This document shows, one piece after another, positions 44,450 to 53,103 of a stretch of DNA of 64,000 bases. Under the pieces are notes generated by a model, which was given only the letters and a program-made list of their open reading frames with translations, had not been told where the DNA came from and ran no database searches. The translations under genes and the position numbers were made by a program. How positions within the stretch are numbered: the first letter of the stretch is position 1; the number at the start of each line of letters is the position of its first letter. This DNA is from Lachnospiraceae bacterium (GTDB taxonomy: Bacteria; Bacillota; Clostridia; Lachnospirales; Lachnospiraceae): the NCBI GenBank assembly GCA_015056945.1, contig SVFH01000013.1:1-64000 (forward strand), read 5' to 3'.

Positions 44450-44578
44450 ATGAGTGGTGGTTTTCTTATTTTAGCAGGTATTATAGGATTAGCTGTTATT
44501 GTGGCAATTATTGCCGCTATTGCGACAGTGGTTTCGACTGTTGCATTTGCTTACAAGAATCCGGAGGAAGAAGAATAA
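44450..44578 (+). CDS. 42-residue single-pass membrane peptide
   Basis: An ATG at 44450 opens 42 codons ending at TAA 44576-44578. The peptide is 'MSGGFLILAGIIGL...' then a run of Val/Ile/Ala to about residue 34, then 'AYKNPEEEE': one ideal transmembrane helix and an acidic tail. A frame chosen at random is not expected to give this. No strong ribosome binding site lies directly before the ATG (the nearest GAAGGTGA is about 20 bases away), so its translation may depend on upstream coupling. An overlapping 83-codon frame (44356-44607) has Cys/Arg-rich, shadow-like content and is rejected. Confidence 0.55.
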   Translation: MSGGFLILAGIIGLAVIVAIIAAIATVVSTVAFAYKNPEEEE

Positions 44579-44617
44579 GATTATTTCTGACGCAGAAGGA
44601 AATATAAAGAGATTAAT

Positions 44618-45262
44618 ATGATACGAGAGTGTAATTTAGAGGATATTTCGGACGGAAGGAGATATACTTCCAACGACTTGGTGAAACTTGGTTGTAATGA
44701 ATGTGAAGGATGTTCCCATTGTTGCAGAGGGATGGATGATACCATTAGTTTGGATCCTTATGATATTTGTATGCTGACACGGGCGACAGGAAAAGAGATG
44801 GCGCAATTGATGCAGGCAGAAGTTGCATTGCATGTTGAAAGCGGTGTAATCGTGCCGCATTTACAGATGACGAATGACAATCATTGTCCGTTTCTGAATG
44901 AAGCGGGACGATGTCGTGTTCATGAAAGTCGTCCCGGTATTTGCAGGCTGTTCCCGTTAGGGCGCGTATATGAAGGGGATTCTTTTCAATATTTTTTACA
45001 AACGAATGAATGTGTGAAGAAGGACCGCACTAAGGTGAGAATCCGTGAGTGGCTTGGTATTTCAAATTTAAGAGAGTACGAGGCATTCATAGCACAATGG
45101 CATAGTCATATGAAAGCCTTGCAGAGTCATCCGCTAATGGAGTCTGATGCGCAGGCGTTAAATTTGAAGCATTTGCAGTTGTTTTATTTTATGCCTTATT
45201 CCTCGGTGGATACTTTTTTAACCGAAATATCAAAAAGGTTAGAGCAATGGGAATGTCTTTAG
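44618..45262 (+). CDS. YkgJ-family cysteine-cluster protein
   Basis: 214 residues. It holds the cluster of the YkgJ family: 'CNECEGCSHCCRGMDD' (about 25-40) and 'NHCPFLNEAGRCRVHESRPGICRLFPLGR' (in parts, about 88-116). Family members are thought to bind zinc or an iron-sulfur cluster; most have no known reaction. It has no signal peptide. The start ATG lacks a strong ribosome binding site, the best being AAGAGATTA nine bases upstream. Confidence 0.85.
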   Translation: MIRECNLEDISDGRRYTSNDLVKLGCNECEGCSHCCRGMDDTISLDPYDICMLTRATGKEMAQLMQAEVALHVESGVIVPHLQMTNDNHCPFLNEAGRCRVHESRPGICRLFPLGRVYEGDSFQYFLQTNECVKKDRTKVRIREWLGISNLREYEAFIAQWHSHMKALQSHPLMESDAQALNLKHLQLFYFMPYSSVDTFLTEISKRLEQWECL

Positions 45263-45330
45263 ATGTTCCTATTTTTTTATCATAGGGGAGTGTGTCAAAA
45301 CCCCGATATTTTAATATGGGAGGTTAGCTT

Positions 45331-48132
45331 ATGGAGAATATTCTGAATTGGAAACAATATGAAAAAAAAGCACAGGAAGCAGTTGCGGAAGGTGCCGTAT
45401 TGCTGAAAAATGATAACGAAGCATTGCCGCTTACGGGACCGTGCAAAATCGCTCTTTTCGGCAGAATGCAGAATCATTATTATAAGAGCGGAACAGGCTC
45501 CGGCGGCCTTGTTAACGTAGATAAAATAATCGGTATAAAAGAAGGGCTTTTGGAACATGAAACGGTAACACTTGTGGAATGTCTGGATTCTTTCTATACG
45601 GAATGGGAAAAAGTAAATCCAATCGTGGAAGGGTATGGCTGGGGAACAGAACCCTGGTCTCAGAAGGAAGCGGTTGTACCGGAGACAGTGTATGAACAGT
45701 GTGCGAAAGAGAGTGATACTGCTATTGTTGTGATTGCGCGTACTGCGGGAGAAGACCGTGATAATGTGGCAAAGGAGGGAGCATACCTGCTGACGCAGGA
45801 AGAAGAGCAGATGCTCTCTATGGTTAGAAAGACTTTCGGCAGAATGATTGTTGTGCTCAATGTCGGAAATATCATTGATTTTGGTTTTGTGGATAAATAC
45901 ACACCGGATGCTGTTTTATTGGCATGGCAGGGAGGAATGGTAGGAGGACGCGGTATCGCAGAGCTGCTTCTTGGAATCAAATCACCTTCCGGAAAGCTTG
46001 CAGATACGGTTGCTTATGAACTTTCTGACTATGCGTCCGATAAGAATTTCTCGGATGGGTTGGAAGATATTTATGAAGAAGATATTTACGTCGGTTACCG
46101 GTATTTCGAAACATTTGCGCCGCAACGGGTACGTTACGCATTTGGTTACGGCTTGTCATACACCACATTTGATATAGCGGTAGAAGAGGTAAAGGAGACT
46201 GAGGAAACTGTTGCATTCTGCGGTACCGTGACCAATACAGGTCAAAGAAACGGCAAGGAAACTGTAATGATTTATGTGAAACCGGCGCAGGGATTGCTTG
46301 GCCGTCCGCTTCGTATGCTGGCAGGATTTACCAAGACTGCAGAACTTGCCCCCGGTGAAAGTGATGCGTTTGAGATTACCGTTCAGATGTCATCCGTTGC
46401 AACCTATGATGATACGGGAATAACTGGTCATGCGCACTGTGAATTGCTTGAACCGGGAGAATACGGATGGTATGTAGGAACTACGGTTTCTGAAGCTAAA
46501 GAAATTGCAGTTACCAATGTGAAGGAATTGAAAGTGTACCATCAATATTCTGATGTATTAATGCCGCGTAAACAATTCAGACGTATTCAACCTGTTATGG
46601 GAAAAGAAGGCATTTCCGTGCAGATGTGTGATGTGCCAATAACCCGAATAACACAGCAGGACAGAATGGCCAAAGATGCCGTAAATGCGATTCGAAACGA
46701 TCCGGATGTGTTACCTGCTTTTTATAAAGATGCCGTAGACAAATATACGTTGCAGGATGTGGAAGAGGGCAGAATTACCATGGAGGCACTGGTTGAAGAT
46801 TTATCAGTAGATGAATTATGTGCTCTAATCCGTGGGGAAGGAATGGGAAGCCCCCGTGTAACACCGGGTACGGCTTCTGCTTTTGGCGGTGTTTCTGACG
46901 GATTGAACAAACGTCTGATTCCGGCGGTTTGCTGTTCTGACGGTCCTTCCGGCATGCGTCTTGATTGCGGACGAAAGGCATTTAGTCTGCCAAACGGAAC
47001 GTTACTTGCATGTACGTTTAATGAAAAACTGAATGAAGAGTTGTTCTCTTATCTTGGTGTGGAGATGCTGTCAAACCAGGTAGATGTTTTGCTCGGACCG
47101 GGGATTAATATTCACAGACATCCGTTGAACGGGCGAAATTTTGAGTATTTTTCAGAGGATCCTTTTTTAACAGGTCGTATGGCAGCGGCACAGTTACGCG
47201 GACTCCGTACAGCCGGAGTGACGGGAGCACTGAAGCATTTTAGCGCAAATAACCGTGAAACAAACCGAAGATTGATGGATTCTGTGGTATCTGCGCGCGC
47301 CATGAGAGAGATTTATCTGAAAGGATTTGAAATCGCAGTGAAGGAAGCCGGTGCGGATTGTATCATGACAACATATGGTGCCTTAAATGGTGTCTGGACT
47401 GCCGGTAATTACGAGTTGAATACTGTGGTATTACGTAATGAGTGGGGATTCGAAGGTATTGTGATGACTGACTGGTGGGCTGAAATCAATGTAGAAGGGC
47501 AGGCACCGAACGGTACCGATTTTGCTACGATGGTAAAGGCCCAAAACGATTTGTATATGGTTTGTCCGGAAGGTTCAGAGAATCTTTCGGGAGATAATCT
47601 TGCAGATTCCCTTGCGGACGGCAGTCTTACAATTGCGCAATTGCGTCGCAGTGCTTTCAATATTTTAAATTTTGTTTTAAAGACACCGGCATATAAACGT
47701 GTGACGGGAAGGGAACGCGTAATAGAAGTGATAGGAGGACCGGTGCAGTATGTAGAAGATTTATCTGCCGTGGAGTACCATGAACTTTGTGACGGATTTG
47801 AACTGGATTTAAGTAAAGAGAATACCGGTAAAGAGCAGAATTATGTTCTGGCACTGAATGCAAAGCCCGGAAGTCTTTATGAAGTGGAGTTTGTAGCGAC
47901 TTCTGAATTAGGGGTACTTGCACAGCTCCCTGTTACTGTCTTTTATCAGGGTTTTGCCATGCATTCTCTTGTGTTCCAGGGAAGTGAAGGAAAAGAAACC
48001 TCCATTAAAAAGACGTTTGCATTCCGAAACAGATATGGTGTATACCGTTTGTATTTTGCACAAAACGGATTGCAGATGAAAAAGATTATTTTCCGCTATA
48101 AAGGAGAGGCGGAGGAACCGCTTTTTTCCTAA
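45331..48132 (+). CDS. GH3 beta-glycosidase with permuted domain order
   Basis: 933 residues, no signal peptide. In most GH3 enzymes the TIM barrel comes first. Here the alpha/beta sandwich leads ('AVAEGAVLLKNDNEALPLT' from residue 17, 'YVGYRYFETFAPQRVRYAFGYGLSYTTF' about 253-280), then a fibronectin-III-like part (about 281-400), and the barrel follows from about residue 455 ('CCSDGPSGMRLD', 'GPGINIHRHPLNGRNFEYFSEDP', 'KHFSANNRETNR'). The nucleophile Asp714 is in 'GIVMTDWWAE'. This inverted order is known in rumen Lachnospiraceae beta-glucosidases. It probably hydrolyses short beta-glucosides inside the cell; the exact sugar is not certain. Ribosome binding site GGGAGG. Confidence 0.93.
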   Translation: MENILNWKQYEKKAQEAVAEGAVLLKNDNEALPLTGPCKIALFGRMQNHYYKSGTGSGGLVNVDKIIGIKEGLLEHETVTLVECLDSFYTEWEKVNPIVEGYGWGTEPWSQKEAVVPETVYEQCAKESDTAIVVIARTAGEDRDNVAKEGAYLLTQEEEQMLSMVRKTFGRMIVVLNVGNIIDFGFVDKYTPDAVLLAWQGGMVGGRGIAELLLGIKSPSGKLADTVAYELSDYASDKNFSDGLEDIYEEDIYVGYRYFETFAPQRVRYAFGYGLSYTTFDIAVEEVKETEETVAFCGTVTNTGQRNGKETVMIYVKPAQGLLGRPLRMLAGFTKTAELAPGESDAFEITVQMSSVATYDDTGITGHAHCELLEPGEYGWYVGTTVSEAKEIAVTNVKELKVYHQYSDVLMPRKQFRRIQPVMGKEGISVQMCDVPITRITQQDRMAKDAVNAIRNDPDVLPAFYKDAVDKYTLQDVEEGRITMEALVEDLSVDELCALIRGEGMGSPRVTPGTASAFGGVSDGLNKRLIPAVCCSDGPSGMRLDCGRKAFSLPNGTLLACTFNEKLNEELFSYLGVEMLSNQVDVLLGPGINIHRHPLNGRNFEYFSEDPFLTGRMAAAQLRGLRTAGVTGALKHFSANNRETNRRLMDSVVSARAMREIYLKGFEIAVKEAGADCIMTTYGALNGVWTAGNYELNTVVLRNEWGFEGIVMTDWWAEINVEGQAPNGTDFATMVKAQNDLYMVCPEGSENLSGDNLADSLADGSLTIAQLRRSAFNILNFVLKTPAYKRVTGRERVIEVIGGPVQYVEDLSAVEYHELCDGFELDLSKENTGKEQNYVLALNAKPGSLYEVEFVATSELGVLAQLPVTVFYQGFAMHSLVFQGSEGKETSIKKTFAFRNRYGVYRLYFAQNGLQMKKIIFRYKGEAEEPLFS

Positions 48133-48141
48133 AAGGATGAA

Positions 48142-48164
48142 ACAATTCTTGGCTGCAAGAATTG
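48142..48164 (+). other. Inverted repeat over the degV promoter
   Basis: CAATTCTT (48142-48149) and AAGAATTG (48157-48164) pair around GGCTGCA. The right arm overlaps the -35 of the next promoter. It may be an operator, since no T run follows it. Confidence 0.35.
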
Positions 48165-48190
48165 ACAAAATGAAGATACTTGATTAGTAT
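48162..48190 (+). promoter_or_regulatory. Candidate promoter of the DegV gene
   Basis: Perfect TTGACA (48162-48167), 17-base spacer, TAGTAT (48185-48190, 4 of 6). It lies 40 bases before the GTG start. Confidence 0.5.
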
Positions 48191-48229
48191 TATAGAGTAT
48201 TGTGGAAATAAGTGAAAAAGGAGACAGAC

Positions 48230-49090
48230 GTGAAAGCGAAAGTAGGAATTTTAACAGACACCAATAGCGGAATCCTTGAAACGGAACGCGAAGCATGGAA
48301 TGTGCATATGATTTCGATGCCTGTCGTAATTGACGAAGAAGTATATTATGAGAATGAAACAATTACCAAAGCTCAATATTATGAGAAACTGGATGCGGGA
48401 TGCGATATCTCAACATCTCAGCCTTCTCCCGGAATCATAACGGATATTTTTGATAAGCTTTTGGAAGAATATGAAGAGTTGGTTTGTATTCCGATGTCGA
48501 GCGGGCTTTCAGGTACTTGTGAGACAATGACAATGCTTGCACAAGAGTATGATGGCAGGGTTCATGTTGTAGACAACAAAAGAATTTCTGTAACCATGGT
48601 GCAGGCGGTGAAAGATGCTGTGGCATTGCGTGATGCCGGCAAGGATGCGAAAGAGATTGCCGATTATCTGTATGAGGACGGATTAAATGCATCCATCTAT
48701 ATTGCAGTGGATACTCTGAAATATTTGAAGAAGGGTGGCCGTGTGACAGCGGCAGGCGCTGCAATCGGTGAAGTGCTTAATATTAAACCTGTGTTGCAGA
48801 TTCAGGGTGAAAAGCTGGATGCGTATTCAAAGGTACGTGGCATGAAAGCAGCGCAAAAAACAATGCTGAAAGCGATTGAAAATGATAGAGAACATCGCTT
48901 TGCGGGACAGAAAATTTTGATTACGGCTGCTTATTCCGGTGATGAAGAGCAGGGTGAAAAATGGGCTGAACAGGTACGTGAGTACTTTAAAGACAACGAG
49001 ATTGCGTTGTATCATTTACCTTTATCTATTACAACACATGTAGGCCCCGGTGCGTACGGAATCGGAATTATGTCTTATGTAACGGAATAA
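48230..49090 (+). CDS. DegV-family fatty acid-binding protein
   Basis: 286 residues from the GTG at 48230, chosen because an AAAAAGGAGA site is six bases before it. A GTG 18 bases earlier lies upstream of that site. It is a DegV protein: 'VGILTDTNSGI' at the start, 'ISTSQPSPGIITDIFDKLLEE' (about 60-85), 'CIPMSSGLSGTCETM' with the Ser loop that holds the fatty acid head, and 'LKYLKKGGRV'. DegV/FakB-type proteins present fatty acids to a kinase (FakA); no FakA is in the window. Confidence 0.93.
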   Translation: MKAKVGILTDTNSGILETEREAWNVHMISMPVVIDEEVYYENETITKAQYYEKLDAGCDISTSQPSPGIITDIFDKLLEEYEELVCIPMSSGLSGTCETMTMLAQEYDGRVHVVDNKRISVTMVQAVKDAVALRDAGKDAKEIADYLYEDGLNASIYIAVDTLKYLKKGGRVTAAGAAIGEVLNIKPVLQIQGEKLDAYSKVRGMKAAQKTMLKAIENDREHRFAGQKILITAAYSGDEEQGEKWAEQVREYFKDNEIALYHLPLSITTHVGPGAYGIGIMSYVTE

Positions 49091-49138
49091 TGTGATTTTT
49101 GGTTGCTATTTAAATTTATATATACAACGGAGGTTATT

Positions 49139-49852
49139 ATGGAAAAATTATCTTTAGAAAAACTTTTGCAGGAAAATGCATATCCCGGTCGCGGTATTGT
49201 AATCGGCAAATCTGCAGATGGAAAAAAAGCTGTATGCGCGTATTTTATCATGGGACGCAGTGTTAACAGCAGAAACAGAGTGTTTGTTGAAGACGGTGAA
49301 GGAATCCGCACACAGGCTTTCGATCCTTCCAAATTGACAGATCCCAGTCTTATCATTTATGCACCGGTACGTGTACTCGGAAATAAAACAATTGTGACAA
49401 ATGGTGATCAGACAGATACTATTTATGCAGGAATGGATAACCAGATGACCTTCGAACAGTCTTTACGCTCTCGTCAGTATGAACCGGATTGCCCGAATTA
49501 TACACCGCGTATTTCCGGTATTATGCATGTAGAGGACGGAAAATATAATTATGCACTTTCTATTTTAAAGAGCAATAACGGTCGTCCGGAAGGAAATAAT
49601 CGTTACACATTTGCATATGAGAATCCGTATGCAGGAGAAGCACACTTTATCCATACATATATGTCTGACGGCGATCCTCTTCCCAGCTTTGAAGGTGAAC
49701 CTGAATGGGTTTCCATCGGAAATGATATTGATGAAGTTACAAATACAATCTGGAACAGCTTAAATGAAGAGAATAAGGTTTCTTTATTTGTTCGCTTTAT
49801 TGATATTGAAACAGGCGTTGCAGAGTCAAGAATTGTGAACAAAAATAAATAG
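49139..49852 (+). CDS. PurO-type IMP cyclohydrolase
   Basis: 237 residues from the ATG at 49139 after CGGAGG. It matches the archaeal-type IMP cyclohydrolase family: 'NAYPGRGIVIGKSADGKKAVCAYFIMGRSVNSRNRVF' (in parts), 'YTPRISGIM' and 'PSFEGEPEWVSIGNDIDEV'. It closes the purine ring of FAICAR to give IMP, the last step of de novo purine synthesis. Most bacteria use the bifunctional PurH for this; here the job is separate and the transformylase gene follows 69 bases downstream. The family and its pairing with a stand-alone transformylase are visible from motifs; activity is inferred. Confidence 0.9.
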   Translation: MEKLSLEKLLQENAYPGRGIVIGKSADGKKAVCAYFIMGRSVNSRNRVFVEDGEGIRTQAFDPSKLTDPSLIIYAPVRVLGNKTIVTNGDQTDTIYAGMDNQMTFEQSLRSRQYEPDCPNYTPRISGIMHVEDGKYNYALSILKSNNGRPEGNNRYTFAYENPYAGEAHFIHTYMSDGDPLPSFEGEPEWVSIGNDIDEVTNTIWNSLNEENKVSLFVRFIDIETGVAESRIVNKNK

Positions 49853-49921
49853 AAGCTTTTGGTCAGTGACCGTCATCAGACGGTGCGAATTTCAGAATCA
49901 GGAAAAGAGGAAAAGATAAAA

Positions 49922-51100
49922 ATGAAAGAACTTCAGTTAAAATACGGATGTAATCCGAATCAGAAACCGGCTAAGATATTTGTAAATGACGGACGTGAAC
50001 TTCCGATTAAAGTATTGTGCGGTACTCCCGGCTATATTAACTTTATGGATGCTTTTAACGGCTGGCAGCTTGTCAAAGAATTGAAAGCAGCAACGAATCT
50101 TCCTGCAGCAACTTCTTTTAAGCATGTTTCACCTGCGGGAGCAGCAGTAGGTCTTCCTTTGGATGAGACGCTTGCGAAGATTTACTGGGTGGATGATTTG
50201 GGTGAATTATCTCCCCTTGCATGTGCGTATGCAAGAGCCAGAGGCGCAGACAGAATGTCTTCCTTTGGTGATTTCATTGCGCTTTCCGATGTTTGCGATG
50301 TTGCAACGGCAAAGATTATTAAAAGAGAAGTTTCTGATGGTGTGATTGCACCCGGATATGAGCCGGAAGCATTGGAAATCCTTTGTGCAAAGAAGGGTGG
50401 CAAATACAATGTAATCGAAATCGATCCTGATTATGTTCCCGTAGAACTTGAACACAAGGATGTTTTTGGTATTACCTTTGAACAGGGAAGAAACAACCTT
50501 CCGATTAATAAAGAAATTCTTACAAATGTTGTGACAAAGAATAAAGAGATTCCTGAACTTGCAGCAATTGACTTGATTATTTCTTTGATTACTTTGAAAT
50601 ATACACAGTCCAACTCTGTATGCTATGCGAAGGGCGGACAGGCTATCGGTATCGGTGCAGGACAGCAGTCAAGAGTACACTGTACACGTCTTGCAGGAAC
50701 AAAGGCTGATAACTGGATGCTTCGCCAGGCACCTCAGGTATTGTCCCTTCAGTTTGTAGACGGTATCGGTCGCGCAGACAGAGATAATGCGATTGACAAC
50801 TATATCGGAGAGGATTACATGGATGTACTCGCAGACGGTGCATGGGAGAGAATTTTTAAAGTGAAACCGCCTGTTTTCACGAGAGAAGAGAAACGTGCAT
50901 GGCTTGACAAGATGGAAGATGTTGCACTTGGTTCTGATGCATTCTTCCCCTTCAGTGATAATGTAGAACGCGCTAAGAAGAGCGGTGTGAAATACATTGC
51001 GCAACCCGGCGGTTCTGTTCGTGATGACCTTGTTATTGAGTGTTGCGATAAGTACGATATGGCAATGGCATTCACAGGAATTCGTTTGTTCCATCACTAA
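49922..51100 (+). CDS. Stand-alone AICAR transformylase
   Basis: 392 residues from the ATG at 49922. It is only the transformylase half of PurH: '[15 protein letters not shown]' (RYGENPHQ in PurH), '[14 protein letters not shown]' (KHxNPCG in PurH), '[26 protein letters not shown]' (in parts) and '[30 protein letters not shown]' (in parts). It formylates AICAR with 10-formyl-tetrahydrofolate. The cyclohydrolase half is missing and is replaced by the PurO-type gene upstream. Together they carry the last two steps of IMP synthesis. The start follows AAAGAGGAAAAG. Confidence 0.93.
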   Translation: MKELQLKYGCNPNQKPAKIFVNDGRELPIKVLCGTPGYINFMDAFNGWQLVKELKAATNLPAATSFKHVSPAGAAVGLPLDETLAKIYWVDDLGELSPLACAYARARGADRMSSFGDFIALSDVCDVATAKIIKREVSDGVIAPGYEPEALEILCAKKGGKYNVIEIDPDYVPVELEHKDVFGITFEQGRNNLPINKEILTNVVTKNKEIPELAAIDLIISLITLKYTQSNSVCYAKGGQAIGIGAGQQSRVHCTRLAGTKADNWMLRQAPQVLSLQFVDGIGRADRDNAIDNYIGEDYMDVLADGAWERIFKVKPPVFTREEKRAWLDKMEDVALGSDAFFPFSDNVERAKKSGVKYIAQPGGSVRDDLVIECCDKYDMAMAFTGIRLFHH

Positions 51101-51135
51101 TAAGTGAAAATCCTATATCGGATAAAAGAAAGGAT

Positions 51136-51174
51136 ACCCCTTTGACGGTTTTTGTGCCGGCAAAGGGGGTTTTT
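51136..51174 (+). terminator. Terminator-like hairpin overlapping azlC ribosome binding site
   Basis: ACCCCTTTG (51136-51144) pairs with CAAAGGGG-GT (51161-51170), followed by TTTT. It follows the AICAR transformylase stop. The right arm includes AAAGGGGG, the best ribosome binding site for azlC (ATG at 51182). It may thus end the purine transcript and, when read through, hide the azlC site. Confidence 0.65.
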
Positions 51175-51181
51175 ACAGAAT

Positions 51182-51922
51182 ATGAAAGTTTTCAAAAAAG
51201 GCCTGTTGGATGGTGTACCGATCGGACTGGGATATTTCTCGGTTTCTTTTACGTTCGGAATACTTGCTATGGCGAATGGTTTTTATGTGTGGGAAGCGGT
51301 ATTGATTTCCATGACAAATTTAACTTCTGCCGGACAATTTGCCGGAATGACGGTAATGGCACAAGCCGGTTCTTTGATTGAGATGGCATTGACTCAGTTT
51401 GTGATTAATTTGCGTTATTCACTGATGTCTTTGTCTATGTCACAAAAAGTGAATCAGGAGATGACGATTCCGAAAAGACTTTTCTTCGGTGCATTTCATA
51501 CGGACGAGATTTATGCCGTTGCGATTGGTCAGGAAGATAAAATCGGTTGGAAATATTTCAGTGGACTGATTATTGTGCCTTATCTGGGATGGACGCTCGG
51601 AACACTTGCGGGTGCTCTTTGCGGAAGTCATTTACCGGATTCGGTTTGCAACGCACTTGGTGTTGCCTTGTACGCAATGTTTATTGCCATTGTAGTTCCG
51701 GAGATGAAAAAGAGTTATAAAATGTTATTGATTGTAATGCTTGCAGTAGTGTTGCGATGCATTCTGTATTATGTTCCGTTCCTAAAAGGGCATGTTTCAG
51801 ATGGATTTGCTGTCATAATTTGTGCAGTGGTTTCTTCTGTTTTCGGAGCAATTTTGTTTCCGGTAGAAGAAACGGAGGAACAAAAGGCGGAAAAGGAGGT
51901 AAAAGACCATGGAACCTCTTAA
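51182..51922 (+). CDS. azlC: Branched-chain amino acid export permease AzlC
   Basis: 246 residues from the ATG at 51182 (with GGGGG twelve bases upstream). AzlC-family: 'KKGLLDGVPIGLGYFSVSFTFGILA' (in parts), 'LTSAGQFAGMTVMA', 'NLRYSLMSLSMSQ' and 'FHTDEIYAVAIGQ' (related to the family's 'LTDEvfal'). Eight or so membrane segments. With AzlD it exports branched-chain amino acids or their analogues. It overlaps azlD by 14 bases. Confidence 0.92.
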   Translation: MKVFKKGLLDGVPIGLGYFSVSFTFGILAMANGFYVWEAVLISMTNLTSAGQFAGMTVMAQAGSLIEMALTQFVINLRYSLMSLSMSQKVNQEMTIPKRLFFGAFHTDEIYAVAIGQEDKIGWKYFSGLIIVPYLGWTLGTLAGALCGSHLPDSVCNALGVALYAMFIAIVVPEMKKSYKMLLIVMLAVVLRCILYYVPFLKGHVSDGFAVIICAVVSSVFGAILFPVEETEEQKAEKEVKDHGTS

Positions 51923-52217
51923 GTATTTTGTCTATCTGTTTGTTATGGTAGGGGTTACATACCTGATAAGGGTATTACCGTATGTGTTTATCAGGGGAGA
52001 AGTGAAATCCAAATTTTTCAAATCTTTTCTTGCCTATGTCCCCTATACCGTGCTTGCAGCAATGACATTTCCCGTGATTCTGGATGCTACGGGGAATCCG
52101 GTTTCTGCGGCGATCGGATTTGTGGTTGCTGTTCTGGCAGCCTTTTTCAAATTAGGTCTTTTGCCGGTTGCATTGCTTTCCTGTGTTGCGGTTTTTGTCA
52201 CGGAACTGCTGCTTTGA
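51909..52217 (+). CDS. azlD: Branched-chain amino acid export accessory protein AzlD
   Basis: 102 residues with four membrane segments, the usual AzlD size. It begins inside the end of azlC, starting at an ATG after GGAGGTAAAAG, so the pair is translationally coupled. Family features: 'VGVTYLIRVLPYVFIRGEVKSKFFKSFLAYVPYTVLAAMTFP' (in parts). It forms the export pair with AzlC. Confidence 0.9.
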   Translation: MEPLKYFVYLFVMVGVTYLIRVLPYVFIRGEVKSKFFKSFLAYVPYTVLAAMTFPVILDATGNPVSAAIGFVVAVLAAFFKLGLLPVALLSCVAVFVTELLL

Positions 52218-52328
52218 CAGAGAAATTCGGATTACACCTTTGTTTTTTTAAGGAAGTATGATACAATTATTTCTGTTATGAGTAAGACAAGCGGGTTATA
52301 CTGTAATTTGGCAGAAAGGGTGCGTACA

Positions 52329-52964
52329 ATGATAGGCTTTTATGATTATACGGTTATTTTAACATTTTTCAGCGTAATCAGCTCAGTTGTCGGAATGAGT
52401 TTTGCCGTAAACGGGCACTTTTTTCCTTCGATAGTCTGTTTGCTGGTTTCAGGTTTATGTGATATGTTCGATGGTATGGTTGCACGAACGAAAAAGAATC
52501 GTACGGAAGCAGAAAAAAAGAACGGAATTCAGTTAGATTCTCTTGCGGACATTGTATGTTTCGGAGCATTTCCGGCAGTAATAGGCCTTAAGCTTGCCGC
52601 GGGACAGAGTTTTTTCTTTCTGATGGTAATTGTCGTATCCCTGTTTGTGTTGTGCGGAATCATACGTTTGGCTTATTTCAATGTTACGGAAGAATTGAGA
52701 CAACAGCAGACAACCGATAAGAGAAAGAATTATGAAGGGTTGCCTATTACAAGTGTTGCCCTGATTATTCCGGCACTTTTTTGTGCGAAACCATTGCTTG
52801 AAGAGACCTTTCCGATTGCATATATGATTCTTATGCTTCTGGTTTCGGTTTGTTTTATTCTGAAATGGAAAATCAAAAAGCTTTCAACCACCGGAAATAT
52901 AGTTCTGATTTGTATCGGAATCCTGATATTTGCGATTTTGACAGCAACAGGTTTCATGCTCTGA
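52329..52964 (+). CDS. pssA: CDP-diacylglycerol-serine O-phosphatidyltransferase
   Basis: 211 residues from the ATG at 52329; an in-frame ATG at 52278 lacks a ribosome binding site. It is a CDP-alcohol phosphotransferase: 'CDMFDGMVARTKKNRTEAEKKNGIQLDSLADIVCFG' (in parts) gives the DGxxAR...G...DxxxD motif. Its sequence agrees with PssA ('GFYDYTVILTFFSV', 'LADIVCFGAFPA', 'YFNVTEE'). It makes phosphatidylserine from CDP-diacylglycerol and serine at the membrane. No psd (decarboxylase) gene is adjacent. Confidence 0.88.
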   Translation: MIGFYDYTVILTFFSVISSVVGMSFAVNGHFFPSIVCLLVSGLCDMFDGMVARTKKNRTEAEKKNGIQLDSLADIVCFGAFPAVIGLKLAAGQSFFFLMVIVVSLFVLCGIIRLAYFNVTEELRQQQTTDKRKNYEGLPITSVALIIPALFCAKPLLEETFPIAYMILMLLVSVCFILKWKIKKLSTTGNIVLICIGILIFAILTATGFML

Positions 52965-53103
52965 TTCGGCTAAAAATGTCAGTGGAAGTGTGTTATTTCT
53001 GTGGTTTGAGTTGTATAAACAAAGGCTTTATGATATAAAAAATAGTGTCGCGTATGGAGCGATATGAAAATGATTTGCCGGATAAGGCGGAATGAGAGGA
53101 ATT

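Noticed and set aside
44356-44607. 83-codon frame overlapping the small membrane peptide
   Set aside because: Its second half is rich in Cys, Arg and Tyr, typical of a shadow frame, and it lies over a clean transmembrane reading frame.
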